Positions 22,643 to 36,805 are shown, numbered from the stretch's first letter. The stretch is 64,000 nucleotides of DNA from Elymus sibiricus (GCA_039707655.1 CM077666.1:245984166-246048165); one strand, 5' to 3'. Translations and numbers: made by a program. Notes: generated by a model not told the origin, from the letters alone.

Positions 22643-23539
22643 ATTATATTATGTAGTGTACATATGAATTAGTATGCCAATGCCATTTGGTTCTCTAAAT
22701 GTAAGGCGTAAACATAAAAAAATCAAACAGAGGCAAAAGAATTGTTCACGTGAACTATTTTACTACTAAAAGTTACCACATACTCCTACATACTTTTGTG
22801 TGTACAAAATTATCAGTAACGTAGCCTTACTGGCCACACAGATGAACTCGGCAGATGCAGGTACCTTGTTTGAAGCCCCCGCAGCACCAAATTTTTTGAG
22901 CTATATTTTAGCTCCAATTTGTTCACTGACAACTGGGCCATAGAACCATACGGTCGATGACATGTGGGCCAAGTCCATATGAACAGTCTCGTCACATTGA
23001 AAGAAAACCCCCGTCCCTCCTTCCTTGCTCCCGAGCCGCCTCGCAGTCCCCTCCTCTTTCACAACTCCGCTCAGACACCCGAGGTCGTAGCCGAATGTCA
23101 TCGTAGATTGCAGACGCCTGCAGATACTACCGCCTTTCGCATCTCACCCTAGTGCCGCCGGCTATCGGCAGCGACTAACGCCGACGTTTCTGCCGCTGCC
23201 TACCAACCCCCGCCAGATTGGGGTTTACTCATGGACAACAAGGTAAGTGCAATCTACATCCATATTTTGTAGTTATAATTTGCAGTCTACAACTGGGTGA
23301 TAATCCACCAAAAGGCAATCGCCGTGCATGCATTTTCCTGTATTCTGATTTGAGGTTTCTATTTTTAGTGCCCACGGTGTCATGACGGAGGGCGCCTGTG
23401 TGGCCTCGGCCAGACAAACAAGCTATTCAACATCATCGTCCGAGAGGACTTCAAGAAGCACACGGTATGTTTGTAAAGATCCATCCACCTGGAGGGTTAG
23501 GGTTCTTAAAATTACATGATTTTGTGGAGATTGCATGGT

Positions 23540-23800
23540 TGTACTTTAGGCCAAATTGGGAATATTGCCTACTTTACCAACATAGTATTGCTAAATTGGG
23601 ATAAATGCCAACTACCATTCAGCACTGATGTCAATCAGGGGAGGATCTAGTTGGAGTGCCATGGGTGCCATGCCACTGACGTCAATATGGAAACATTGCC
23701 TATTTTAGGCCAAATTGGAAATATTTCATACTTTACCAACATAGTACTGCTCAATTGGGATAAATGGTAGCATGCACCGGTGATGTCAAACTGGAAATTA
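23540..23800. repeat. two diverged direct repeats in intron 2 of the split gene
   Basis: The text GGCCAAATTGGGAATATT, ACTTTACCAACATAGTA and CAATTGGGATAAATG occurs twice, about 165 bases apart. It is non-coding. Confidence 0.6.
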
Positions 23801-24081
23801 TTGCTATATTAGGAAAATTATTGTTGTACGGTTCTATCAACGCAACTCACATTTGCATAACTTCATATGAATACATAAAAAGTTACTAGTCATCTAAAAG
23901 ATCTTATTTTAGTTCACATAGGGAGTAATAATTTTTCATTGACAGCATCATAATATTTCCACATGAAAGTAAAGCTCATATTTTGTTAACAAATCTTCTC
24001 ATTTTTATTAATTAGCAGATAATTTTTTAATAGCTAATATTTAACATATTCATCTATTTTTTTTACCTATAGGAATGACAC

Positions 24082-27000
24082 TGTCAAATCCCTAGCTTAT
24101 GGTAATGACCTAGGCTAACTATTTCTTGTTTGCATCATGTTTAACTTCAATTAAATCTGAAATGGGGAATGATCAAACCCTAACACTTCATTAATAAACT
24201 AGGCTCAACTAAAACAATTTTCAATGAACCCAAAATGCCCTTGAAAAATGTTCATGATTTAGGGAAAAGGGTGAAAACCCTAACCATAAATAGTGCACAT
24301 TTTTCCAGGACATAATGGGCTTTGAATTAATGCATATGGTATTTGAATTGGAGCCATTTAAATGCTATATATATTTTGGTAGCTCCAAATAATTTGAAAC
24401 TTGGAGAGAGCCCCTGGAATATTTCAGTGTGAGCCCACAAAAAGTATCAAATTTTACTAAAATGTTTTAGTGCCTAAACTAAAACAAAACAGAAAAGAAA
24501 AATAGAAAACAGAAAAGGAAATAGAAAGAAACAGAGAGAGAGAGAGAGAGAGATTACCTGGCCCAGCACTGTGCGGCCCACTGGCCCAGCGCCAGTCGTC
24601 GTCCTCCTGGCACCAGAAGGACGCGGGCGTGCACTCGCCGCACGCCAGCACGCGCGCGCTACACCTCCTGCCCGCCTGCCTACCTCCCGAGCCATGTCGA
24701 CGCCGTGGATGTTCTCGCGCGAGCCGTCTCGATCGAGCCCACCTCTCCATTCGCCCCCTCGCTCTTCTCCACCATGGCCGAGACCGCCATGGATCCGCCG
24801 CCGTGAACCACCGCGCCCACCGTGCTCCCCTCGCCTCCCCATCTTGTCCACGAGCTTCGTGACAGTGCCCTACGCTTCCTCACAGAGCCACGCATCGCTG
24901 GACGCTTGGAAACGTCGCCATCGAGCTCGACCCCGCCGTCTCTGCCCCGAGATCGCCACCGGCCGTTCGTCGTCTCCAGCGCTTCCCCGAGCCCGCCGAG
25001 CAGCTCTTCGTGATCACCGTGAGCTCCTGATGCTTTCCCCCTAGCCCCGCCATCGATGGCTTCCTCTAGGCCGTGGAACCACCATGGCCGAAGCCCACCG
25101 CTGCATGGACTTGTCGCCGGGGTTGCTCCGGTGACCTTTTGGTCACTCTGCGGTGTCCATTGGCCTCGCACACGTCCGTAGAGCCGTTTAGGCTTGTTGT
25201 TCTGCTCGTTTGTGAGCTGCAAACGCAATCCCACGAGCACACGAACTTCGGCCGCCACGAACCTTGACGCCGTCATCGTTTCCGTCCACCTCAGCTCCGG
25301 CCGAGGCCACTGTTCGACGCGCCGCGAAGCCGTCGTTCCAGAGAGACCAACCGGGCGCAAAACGGTGCACCACAGGGGTTTTCCGATGCCCTCCGCCACG
25401 TCTGGCCTTGTCGACGGCTAACCGCCGGCGCGTCTGACGTGGCAATGTCATTAGGAACTAATGACGTCGCTAATTAACCCCTCGCACTGACAGTGGACCC
25501 TACGTCACTAATTAACCATGAGTTAGCCACTGTGTCTATGACAGGTGGGACCCGCACGTCAGGTTTGACCCTGGCCAACCTGTTGACCACTAACGTCACA
25601 CTGACGTCATGCTGGTGCAATTAATGATTTTCTGGATTAATTATAAACCAGGAAATTCCAGAAAATGTTGCAAACTTCAAAAAATCATAGAAATTCAACC
25701 GTAGCTCAGAATGAAATAATTTATATATGAAAAAATAGCAGAAAAATCCAAAGAATACATTTGTAACATTTTCATGCATGTTTAAACAACTTATACCTAC
25801 TGATCAGGTAAAATTCAAATAGTGGCATTTTAAATGCTTAACTTTGAAGTTGCATTTGAATCTTGGTTCGAATGGACTTCATCCAAATTGAATGCTAGTT
25901 GCATTAGCTCAAACCACCTCATATATCCATGCCATGTTCATGCATCATAGTGTTGCATTTGATGTGTATTGATTGCCTCTCCGGTACTGTCCTTCTCGAT
26001 AGGTTCTGCTCCTGCGAGTGGCACCAAGTATCTATCTGAGGAACAGTGCTACCGTGTTGATATTTCAGGCAAGCAAACCCCCTTGGTCATTTCGATACAC
26101 TCCCACTCTCTCGCTCCTGCTCTCTTTTATTGCATTAGGACAACAACGATTCAATTGCTACTTGTTGCGGTAGTTGAACCCATTCCTCTGCATGACCTGC
26201 CATTGTCATAGTAAATAGCTAAACCTTCCTAGCATGATTAGGAGTTGCTTGAGCCATGTTGTGACTTCATCCATGCCATGCTTGCTACTGCCTAGAGTTG
26301 TGTCAGGTCTGATTCATCTAGGAATGAATTGGAATGTTGTGATCATGTTCTGATGTCGAGAGCCAAGTGTGTGAACACGATTTGGTAAAGGTAGCGATGA
26401 GAGGCCATGTAGGAGTACATGGTGGGTTGTCTAATTGAGACCGTCCTTAAGAACTGAGTTCTGTGTTTGTTATCCAAGAACAGCTACTACCACACATTGG
26501 GATACTTAATTGACCCTCTCGACTTATTAATCGCCTTGTTCTCTGTCCAGGAGTTGCAACTAGTTTCTGGTGTTTGTAGGTCGTGTAATTTGTCTACCAA
26601 GTGGCACCCGGCCAGGTGGGCTTGGGACAGACTAGGCACAGTGGAACAGTGTACCAAGTGGCGCCATGATGGTGGGCTTGGGAACCCTGCTCACATCGTT
26701 TGGGGCCGTGATGGAAACTTCGGCCGGACTTCCTTTGCGGGTTCAGCCTCGGATAGGCGATAAACCTAGACTAGTGTCTTGCGTGGTTAGTCAGGTTGTG
26801 GCCGACACCCTCGCCAGGCTTCCGCTTGAAGGTTGCCGAGATACATGACGTGTATATGGTGGTAAGTGGTGAGAGCGTGTGTGAAGAAGTACACCCCTGC
26901 AGGGTTAATGATCTATTCGAATAGCCGCGTCCTCGGATATGGACTACTTGGAAACTTATATGGTTCATAGATAACTTGAAGTGGATACCCTAAAATGCGC

Positions 27001-28081
27001 AAGATAAGCGTGAGTGCTATGGATGGCCTTCTCGTAGGGAGACGGGAGAGAATCCATAGTGGTGTATTGTTGTGGTGATTAGTGGACTCGTGTGCGCTTT
27101 CTCACCTCAAAGAAGTTACTGGTAGTCGTAGTACAGGATAGCCACTGAGTCAAAGTTGGCTTGCTGCAGTTAAACCCCACAACACCCTTCTTGATACTGA
27201 GGCATATGTATTTAGTTCTGAGGTAAGTCTTGCTGAGTACCTTTGTACTCACGGTTGCTTAATTTATGTTTTGGAGAGGAGACTTCAGTCTCAATAGTAG
27301 TTCTATGTGGGCTTCGGCGATTAGCTTGGGAATCCCAGATAGAGGTCTGGTTCATACGGAGGGCCTTGTAGATGGTCAGGCTTCTCTTCCTTTTTCTTTT
27401 GTAGTTGTCTGTACTCAGACATGTATATGCTTCCGCTGCTTGTATGCTCTGTATGATGGGTCATGTGACCCCTGTTTGTAATATCATGTTATGTATGGCT
27501 CTTCGGAGCCTCTTAAATAAACACTTGAGTTTGTAGAGTTATGTTGTGATGCCATGTTGTATCTACACATATCGTGCATATTGTGTATGTTTGAAATGCA
27601 TTGGTATGTGTGGGATTCGACACCTTGTTATCTGCCATTGGTAGCTTTCCTACTGGGAAATGCTCCTAGTGCTTCCACTGAGCCTTGGTAGTTCACTACT
27701 GCTCCGGAACACATGGATTGACCGGCATGTATCCTTCTGTGCTCCTGTGTCTATCCCTACGGGGCAATGTCACGCGTTGTTCCTTTAAGTCCTTGTAGCT
27801 TGCTACGACTTGGGTTCATACGTTGATGACCGACACGTGCAATGCTGGGTTACCTATGCCTGTCCCTGTAAGTTTGTGCCACCTTGGTTTATGACTAGTC
27901 ATGTCGACCCGGGTTCTCTGTCATATGGATGCTAGCGACACAATCATATACGTGAGCCAAAAGACGCAAACGGTCCCGGCCACGGTAAAGGCGGCAGCCG
28001 TGTGTTACCGTGCGTGAGGCCGCAAAGTGATATGATGTGTTACATGCTAGATCGGTGTGCCTTAGGATCCGGGTCCCGACA
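24082..28081 (+). repeat. 5' LTR of the chromovirus (4,000 bp)
   Basis: Begins TGTCAAATCCCTAGC and ends GGGTCCCGACA. It carries a (GA)n run at about 24533-24553 and a GC-rich block 24570-25440 whose open frames on both strands are shadows, since the same block occurs in the 3' LTR with different frame breaks. Confidence 0.92.
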
Positions 28082-28085
28082 GCTT

Positions 28086-28097
28086 TGGTATCAGAGC
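28086..28097 (+). other. primer-binding site of the chromovirus
   Basis: TGGTATCAGAGC lies four bases after the LTR. It is complementary to the 3' end of initiator methionine tRNA, the usual primer of plant chromoviruses. Confidence 0.85.
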
Positions 28098-28585
28098 CTG
28101 ACTGACTGTAGGATTACCAAGCCAAACTGGTCGAAGTCGAGTCTAGAAATGCTTTAGTTATATAGGGGAATTGATTGTGGAAGGGAACGTAAGGCTCTTT
28201 TTACTCCTTTCTTTGTGTCATTCTGATTCTGAGTCACCCTCTTCTTTTCTACGGGGTTAAGAAACTAGGCTTTCTCATCTATCTATCAGGATCATGGGTT
28301 ACAATTCCGTAGACTTATAGGAATGGTTGATCAGAGTCATATTCCAGTTTTCGAGTACTTCATGTGTAGTAATGTTTAGCTTTATCACAGAACCTTGAGT
28401 GAAGATGTCGAGTTGTTGTGCTACCCCAACTTTTGTAGGATGTCTCATATTTTGAGAATTTTACTACCGTTATGCTGCCCAAATTGTCCTAGGAATTCGA
28501 GAAATCCTAATGTTTTTGCATTACATTCTGCGTCGTTATGTTGATGCTGATTCCACCCTTGTTTCCCATGGTTTTGTTCCTCAGG

Positions 28586-31500
28586 ATGTCGCCAGTTACC
28601 CAAGGTTCTGTTGCACATAGCCAGAACCCCGGAGGAGGTAGGGATGAGGATCCTCCCGACCAGCCTTTGTTGGCAGAGTTCATGTTAGAGGTTGAGAGGA
28701 ACAAGCGTGAGGCTAACTGCTTGTTGGCACGTATTGAGCAGAACACCGCACATCAGCCCAATGAGTCAGTGACCATCTATGACTTCATCAGTCTAAACCC
28801 ACCCACCTTCCACCACTCCGTTGAGCCACTCGATGCAGATGATTGGCTCCGTAGCATCACTCATAAGCTGTGTTCCGCAAACGTGGCTGAAGGTGACAAG
28901 GTCACCTATGCTACATATCACCTGGAGGGTCCTGCCAGTCTTTGGTGGGAGAACTATGAGGCTATGCTTCCAGCTGGCCAGATTCCTACCTGGAGAGATT
29001 TCACTGAGGCCTTTCGTGAGCACCACATTCCTCAGGGTCTCATTGACCGCAAGAGGGAAGAGTTCTGTAATTTCACCCAGGGCAAGATGGCTGTTGTTGC
29101 TTACAGTAGAGAGTTTGGGAACCTCGCCCGCTATGCCACAGAAGAGGTGTCCACGGACGCCAAGAAGCAGGCTAGGTTCAGGAAGGGTCTCAACCCTAAG
29201 TTGCGTCGTGATCTTCACTTGCACCATTGCGATACTTTCCCAGCTCTTGTGAACAAGGCCATTAATGCCGAGACAGCTCAGCTCACTTACGAGGAGTCTC
29301 GTAAGCACACCCGTGATTTGGGTTCTTCCTCCGGCTCCGGCTCTCAGAAGCGTCAGATTTGGGTGCCGAACACCACTCTTCCACCCGGATATGCATCAAG
29401 GCCATCCTATGTGGCGCCTCGCCCAGTTCAGCAGTATGCTCCACCCAGGCCTATTGGTGGACCGCCTACCAATGCGGGTCCACGTCCTACTTCCGGGACT
29501 TGCTTCACGTGTGGAGAACCAGGACACTATGCACGTGACTGCTCTCAGGCCAGTTATGCTCCACCCCAGTCTGAGAGGTCTATTGGCCGTGGTAAGCCAT
29601 CAGGCAAGATGATCAGTGCCAAGACAGCTTCCACCGAACGTGGACGTGTGCATCATGTCTCAGCTATTGAAGCTCATGATGATCCTGATGTCATTCTTGG
29701 TACACTCCTTGTCAATTGTCATCCAGCATCAGTTCTGTTCAATACTGGAGTGTCTCATTCATTCATTTCTGAAAGCTATGCCAGCTTGCACAGCATGTCA
29801 TTTTGTGATATGTCCTCTCCACTAGTCATTCAAACTCCTGGATCCAAATGGTAAACTTCTAGTGTAAGCCATGGTAATGAAATCCTTGTTGACAGACTTG
29901 TATTCCTTGCTTCACTTATAGCTCTCAAGTCTACAGATATTAACATCATCTTGGGTATGGACTGGATGACAGCTCATCATGCCAAGATTGATTGTTTCAC
30001 CAGGTCTGTTCAGCTTACACACCCATCTGGTAAGACAGTCACTGTCTCAACTAGAGTTGCAAAGCGTCAACTCTATTCACTTAATGCCAGCCCTCTCCCA
30101 GACCTTGAAGATATCCCAGTAGTCCGTGACTTTCCTGATGTCTTTCCAGAGGAACTGCCAGGCATTCCACCTGACAGAGATGTAGAGTTTGTCATAGATC
30201 TCATCCCAGGAACCGCCCCAATTTCTAGGAGACCTTATAAGATGGCACCCTTAGAGTTAGCTGAGCTTAAGAAGCAGCTTGATGAGTCCTTACAAAAGGG
30301 TTTCATCCGTCTCAGTTCTTCTCCATGGGCTTGTCCCGTCCTCTTCGTCAAGAAGAAGGATGGAATGGATAGGATGGTTGTAGATTATCGTCCCGTTAAT
30401 TTGGTCACGATAAAGAACAAGTATCCGCTCCCCGGGATCAACGACCTATATGATCAGCTCGCTGGATCATCAGTCTTTTCTAAGATGGATTTGAGGTTAG
30501 GCTACCACCAAATCAAGATCAGAAACGGGGACATCCCTAAGACCACATTTGTCACTTGTTATGGCCAGTACGAGTACACCGTTATGTCCTTCGGTCTAAC
30601 CAATGCTCCAGCCACATTCTCTCGCTTGATGAACTCAATCTTCATGGAGTACTTAGATAAGTTCGTCGTGGTTTACCTCGATGACATTCTTATTTACTCG
30701 AAGAACGAAGAAGAACATGCCGAGCATCTTAGACTAGTGTTAGCAAAACTCAGAGAGCACCGCCTTTATGCCAAGTTCTCCAAGTGTGAATTTTGGTTGC
30801 CAGAAGTGACCTATCTAGGCCACGTGATCTCTGGTAATGGCATTGCTGTCAATCTCGAGAGAGTTCAGGCCGTTCTTAATTGGACTCCACCTGAATCGGT
30901 TAAGCAAGTTAGGAGTTTTCTTGGTCTAGCGAGCTATTGTTGCCGCTTCGTTGAGAACTTCTCCAAAGTTGCCAAGCCTCTTACTGAACTCCTCAAGAAA
31001 GATAAAAAGTTTGAGTGGTCCCCACAGTGTGAGCACAGTTTTCAGGAGCTGAAAAGATGCCTGACTTCTGCTCCCATACTTGTACCACCGGACTTCTCCA
31101 AGGACTTTGTTATCTATTGCGACGCCTTGCGACAGGGACTAGGTTGCATTCTTATGCAGGATCGCCATGTGATTGCCTATGCATCTCGACAGTTGCATCC
31201 ACATGAGGATAATTACCCTACACATGATCTAGAGCTTGCAGTCGTAGTCTATGCACTTAAGACATGGCGACATTAACCGTTGCGAGATTTACACTGACCA
31301 CCAGAGTCTCAAGTATATCTTCACCCAAACGGATTTGAATCTCAGGCAAAGACATTGGTTAGAGTTGATTACGGATTACGACTTAGGAATATCTTACACC
31401 CCAGGCAAAGCCAATGTCATGGCTGATGCGTTAAGTCGTAAGTCCTATTGTAACAATCTCAAGTTGTTACAAGGTCAACCACTTCTCCTTGAGGAATTCT

Positions 31501-33047
31501 GTAAACTTAACCTTCACATTGTTCCTCACGGATCTCTTTCTACTTTGGTGGCGAAACCTACCCTTGAGGATCAGATCATAGCTGTCCAACTGTATGATAC
31601 GGGTATTACCCGGATCAAAAGAAACATTGATAAGGGAATTGCTGGTAGTTTTTCTGTAGATGATTGAGGTGTCATTTTCTTTGGGGACCGCTTGGTGGTT
31701 CCCAAGAGTCAACATCTTCGAGAGTTGATCCTTAAGGAGGCTCATGAATCTCCTCTCACGATTCATCCCGGTAGTACTAAGATGTATCAGGACCTACGCC
31801 AGAGGTTCTGGTGGACTAGGATGAAGAGAGAAATCGCCGAGTTCATTGCTAATTGTGACGTTTATCGTCGTGTTAAGGCAGAGCATCAGAGGCCTGCTGG
31901 CACCCTTCAGCCTTTAGCTATTCCTGAGTGGAAATGGGACAAAGTTGGTATGGACTTCAGCACCGGCTTTCCCAGGACCAAGAAAGGGAATAATGCTATC
32001 TTCGTAGTCATTGATCGTCTTTCCAAAGTGGCTCACTTCCTTCCTGTTTGAGAGAGTATCACTGCTAGTCAGCTCGCTGACTTATATATTTCTCGAATAG
32101 TGTCACTTCATGGTGTTCCACTAGAGATCAATTCTGACCGTGGAAGTCTTTTCACCTCTCGATTTTGGGAGAGTTTCCAGATAGCCATGGGGACCCATCT
32201 CTCCTTCAGTACAGCTTTCCACCCTCGGTCGAGTGGTCAGGTGGAAAGGGTCAACCAAATTCTCGAACACATGCTTAGAGCTTGTGTTATCTCTTTCGGT
32301 ATGGATTGGGAGAAGTGCCTTCCTTTCGCCGAGTTTGCTTATAACAATAGCTACCAATCCAGTCTCAAGAAAGCACCCTTCGAGATTCTTTATGGACGAA
32401 GATGTCGGACACCTTTGAACTGGTCAGAAACTGGTGAAAGACAATTCTTTGGACCGGATATGATCCAGAAGGCAGAAGAGCAAGTTCGCATTATTCGTGA
32501 GAATTTGAAGACAGCCCAGTCTCGTCAAAAGAGTCAGTATGACCGTCGTCATAAAGAAGTAACCTATGAGGTTAACGAGAAGGCTTACCTTCGGGTTACT
32601 CCCTTGAAGGGTACCCATCGTTTCGGTATCAAGGGCAAGTTGGCTCCTCGTTACATTGGTCCTTTTCGCATTCTCGCTAAACGAGGAGAGGTTGCCTACC
32701 AGTTGGAACTACCCCCACATCTTTCCCGAGTCCACGATGTCTTCCACGTCTCTCAAATTAGGCGTTGCTTCTCGGATCCCATCCGCGGAGTGGACCACGA
32801 AATGCTTGATCTCCAAGATAACCTCACATATTGAGAGTACCCCGTTTGTATACTTGATCAAGCAGAGCGTACCACTCGACGTCGGAACATCAGGTTTCTC
32901 AAGGTTCAGTGGTCTCATCATTCTGAGAGAGAAGCTACTTGGGAACGAGAGGATCGTCTTCGACTTGAGTACCCCACACTCTTCCCGACTACTCCTAAAT
33001 CTCGGGATGAGATTCTTTTGAGTGGGGGCGAGTTGTCACAACCCTAG
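28586..33047 (+). pseudogene. chromovirus gag-pol with chromodomain, inactivated
   Basis: ATG 28586 (MSPVTQGS) starts gag with the capsid motif LEGPASLWWENYEAM and the zinc knuckle CFTCGEPGHYARDC near 29500. Protease, RT ([29 protein letters not shown]), RNase H, integrase (HHCC, then the DDE residues in MDFSTG, NSDRGS and GQVERVNQILE) and a chromodomain (FLKVQWSHHSEREATWE) follow. Defects: TAA at 29852-29854, a frameshift near 31262, and TGA at 31665-31667, 32049-32051 and 32832-32834. The protease has NTGVSHSFIS where Asp-Thr-Gly is expected, and the second zinc-finger cysteine of integrase is Tyr (CDVYRR). The frame ends inside the 3' LTR. A stop-free upstream extension to 28538 is unlikely to be used. 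Confidence 0.9.
33021..33033 (+). other. polypurine tract of the chromovirus
   Basis: AGTGGGGGCGAGT lies directly before the 3' LTR start TGTCACAACCC at 33034. Confidence 0.7.
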
Positions 33048-33478
33048 CTTCTGGTAATGACCTAGGCTAACTATTTCTTGTTTGCATCATGTTTAACTTC
33101 AATTAAATCTAAAATGGGGAATGATCAAACCCTAGCACTTCATTAATAAACTAGGTTCAACTAAAATAATTTTCAATGAACCCAAAATGCCCTTAAAATG
33201 TTCATGATTTAGGGAAAAGGGTGAAAACCCTAACAATAAATAGTGCACATTTTTCTAGGACATAATGGGCTTTGAATTAATGCATATGGTATTTGAATTG
33301 GAGCCATTTAAATGCTATATATATTTTGGTAGCTCCAAATAATTTGAAACTTCGAGAGGGCCCCTGGAATATTTCAGTGTGAGCCCACAAAAAGTCTCAA
33401 ATTTTACTAAAATGTTTTAGTGCCTAAACTAAAACAAAACATAAAAGAAAAATAGAAAACAGAAAAGGAAATAGAAAG

Positions 33479-33518
<40 letters not shown>

Positions 33519-36500
33519 CCTGGCCCAGCACTGTGCGGCCCACTGGCCCAGTGCCAGTCGTCGTCCTCATGGCACCAGAAGGACACGAGCGTGCGCTCGC
33601 CGCATGCCAGCACGCGCGCGTGCCACCTCCTGCCCGCCTGCTTGCCACCCGAGCCACGTCGACACCGTGGATGTTCTCGTGCGAGCCGTCCCGATTGAGC
33701 CCACCTCTCCATTCGCCCCCTCGCCCTCTCCCTCGCTCTTCTCCACCATGGCCGAGACCGCCATGGATCCGCCGCCGTGAACCACCGCGCCCACCGTGCT
33801 CCCCTCGCCTCCCCATCTTGTCCACGAGCTCCGCCATAGTGCCCTACGCCTCCTCGCAGAGCCATGCATCGCCGGATGCTTGGAAACATCGCCATTGAGC
33901 TCGAACCCGCCATCTCTGCCCTAAGATCACCACTGGCCGTTCGTCGTCTCCAACGCTTCCCCGAGCCCGCCGAGCAGCTCTTCGTGATCACCGTGAGCTC
34001 CTGATGCTTTTCCCCCTAGCCCCGCCATCGATGGCTTCCTCTAGGCCATAGAACCACCATGGCCTAAGCCCACCGCCGCATGGACTTGTTGCCGGCGTTG
34101 CTCCGGTGACCTTTTGGTCACTCGGCGGTGTCCATTGGCCTCGCACGCGTCCGTAGAGTCGTTTAGGCTTGTTGTTCTACTAGTTTGCGAGCTACAAACG
34201 CAATCCCACGAGCACCCGAACTTCGGCCGCCACGAACCTCGACACCGTCGTCGTTTCCATCCACCTCAGCTACGGCCGAGGCCACTGTTCGACGCGCCAT
34301 GAAGCCGTCGTTCCAGACAGACCAACCGCGCGCAAAACGGTACACCACAGGGGTTTTTCGACGCCCTCCGCCGCGTCTAGCCTCGTTGGCGGCTAACCGC
34401 TGGCGCGTCTGACGTGGCAACGTCATTAGCAACTAATGATGTTGCTAATTAACCCCTTGCACAGACAGTGGACCCTACGTCACTAATTAACCACGGGTTA
34501 GCCACTGTGTCTATGACAGGTGGGACCCGCATGTCAGCTTTGACCATGGCTGACCTGTTGACCACTGACGTCATGCTGGCACAATTAATGATTTTCTGGA
34601 TTAATTATAAACCAGGAAATTCCAGAAAATGTTGCAAACTTCAAAAAATCATAGAAATTCAACCGTAGCTCAGAATGAAATAATTTATATATGAAAAATT
34701 ATCAGAAAAATCCAAAGAATCTATTTGTAACATTTTCATGCATGTTTAAACAACTTATACCTGCTGATCAGGTCAAATTCAAATAATGGCATTTTAAATG
34801 CTTAACTTTGAAGTTGCATTTGAATCTTGGTTCGAATGGACTTCATCTAAATTGAATGCTAGTTGCATTAGCTCAAACCACCTCATATCTCCATGCCATG
34901 TTCATGCATCATAGTGTTGCATTTGATGTGTATTGATTGCCGCTCTGGTACTGTCCTTCTCGATAGGTTCTGCTCCTGTGAGTGGCACCGAGTATCTATT
35001 TGAGGAACAGTGCTACCGTGTTGATATTTCAGGCAAGCAAACCCCCTTGGTCATTTCGATACACTCCCGCTGTCTTGCTCCTACTCGCTTTTATTGCATT
35101 AGGACAACAACGATTCAACTGTTACTTGTTGCGGTAGTTGAACCCATTCCTCTGCATGACCTGTCATTGTCACAGTAAATAGCTAAACCTTCCTAGCATG
35201 ATTAGGAGTTGCTTGAGCCATGTTGTGACTTCATCCATGCCATGCTTGCTACTGCCTAGAGTTGTGTCAGGTCTGATTCATCTGGGAATGAATTGGAATG
35301 TTGTGATCATGTTCTGATGTCGAGAGCTAAGTGTGTGAACATGATTTGGTAAGTACATGGTGGGTTGTCTCATTGAGACCGTCCTTAAGAACTGAGTTAT
35401 GTGTCTGTTATCCAAGAACAGCTACTACCACCCATTGGGATACTTAATTGACCCTCTTAACTTATTAATCGCCTTGATCTCTGTCCAGGAGTTGCAACTA
35501 GTTTCTGGAGTTTGTAGGTCGTTTTATTTGTCTACCAAGTGGCGCCCGGCCAGGTGGGCTTGGGACAGACTAGGCACAGTGGTAAGTGGTGAGAGCGTGT
35601 GTGAAGAAGTACACCCCTGCAGGGTTAATGATCTATTCGAATAGCCGCGTCCTCGGATATGGACTACTTGGAGACTTATATGGTTCGTAGATAACTTGAA
35701 GTGGATACCCTAAAATGCACAAGATAAGCGTGAGTGCTATGGATGGCCTTCTCGTAGGGAGACGGGAGAGAATCCATAGTGGTGTATTGTTGTGGTGATT
35801 AGTGGACTCGTGTGCGCTTTCTCACCTCAAAGAAGTTACTGGTAGTCGTAGTACAGGATAGCAACTGAGTCAAAGCTGGCTTGCTGCAGTTAAACCCCAC
35901 AACACCCTTCTTGATACTGAGGCATATGTAGTTAGTTCTGAGGTAAGTCTTGTTGAGTACCTTTGTACTCACGCTTGCTTAATTTATGTTTTGCATAGGA
36001 GACTTCAGTCTCAATAGTAGTTCTATGTGGGCTTTGACGATTAGCTTGGGAATCCCAGACAGAGGTTTGGTTCCTATGGAGGGCCTTGTAGATGGTCAGG
36101 ATTCTCAGCCTTTTTCTTTTGTAGTTGTCTGTTCTCAGACATGTATATGCTTCCGTTGCTTGTATGCTCTGTATGATGGGTCATGTGACCCCTGTTTGTA
36201 ATATCATGTTATGTATGGCTCTTCGGAGCCTCTTAAATAAATACTTGAGTTTGTAGAGTTATGTTGTGATGCCATGTTGTATCTACACATATCGTGCATA
36301 TTATGTGTATGTTTGAAATGCATTGGTATGTGTGGGATTCGACACCTTGTTATCTGCCTTTGGTAGCCTTTCCTACTGGGAAATGCCTCCTAGTGCTTCC
36401 GCTGAGCCTTGGTAGTTCGCTACTGGTCCAGAACACATGGATTGACCGGCATGTATCCTTCTTTGCTCCTGTGTCTATCCCTACGGGGCAATGTCACGCA

Positions 36501-36805
36501 TTGTTCCTTTAAGTCCTTGTAGCTTGCTACGACTTGGGTTCATACGTTGATGACCGACACGTGCAATGCTGGGTTACCTATGCCTGTCCCTGTAAGTTTG
36601 TGCCACCTTGGTTTATGACTAGTCATGTCGACCCGGGTTCTCTGTCATATGGATGCTAGCGACACAATCATATACGTGAGCCAAAAGACGCAAACGGTCC
36701 CGGCCAAGGTAAAGGCGGCGGCCGTGGGTTGCCGTGCGTGAGGCCGCAAAGTGATATGATGTGTTACATGCTAGATCGATGTGCCTTAGGATCTGGGTCC
36801 CGGCA
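33034..36805 (+). repeat. 3' LTR of the chromovirus (3,772 bp)
   Basis: Begins TGTCACAACCCTAGC and ends GGGTCCCGGCA. Relative to the 5' LTR it lacks about 220 bases (5' LTR 26641-26860) at a GTGG microhomology and about 30 bases near 35350, and its (GA)n run (33482-33514) is longer. Confidence 0.92.

Larger units (their letters stand above)
24082..36805 (+). mobile_element. full-length Ty3/gypsy chromovirus (Tekay/Del-like), TSD GACAC
   Basis: The element is 12,724 bp with both LTRs, a primer-binding site, gag-pol ending in a chromodomain, and a polypurine tract. The target duplication GACAC is present at 24077-24081 and 36806-36810. Long LTRs (4.0 and 3.8 kb), a tRNA-iMet-type primer site and the C-terminal chromodomain place it in the Tekay/Del chromovirus clade. 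It is inactive: four stops, one frameshift and changed catalytic residues. The LTRs differ by two deletions and many substitutions, so it is not a recent insertion. Confidence 0.92.

Noticed and set aside
24457..25451. Several long open frames in the GC-rich block, repeated at 33407-34432
   Set aside because: Both blocks are the same part of the chromovirus 5' and 3' LTRs, and the frames are broken differently in each; shadows of a GC-rich LTR.
28793..29308. Minus-strand open frame inside chromovirus gag
   Set aside because: Shadow of a gag frame with clear capsid and zinc-knuckle motifs on the plus strand.
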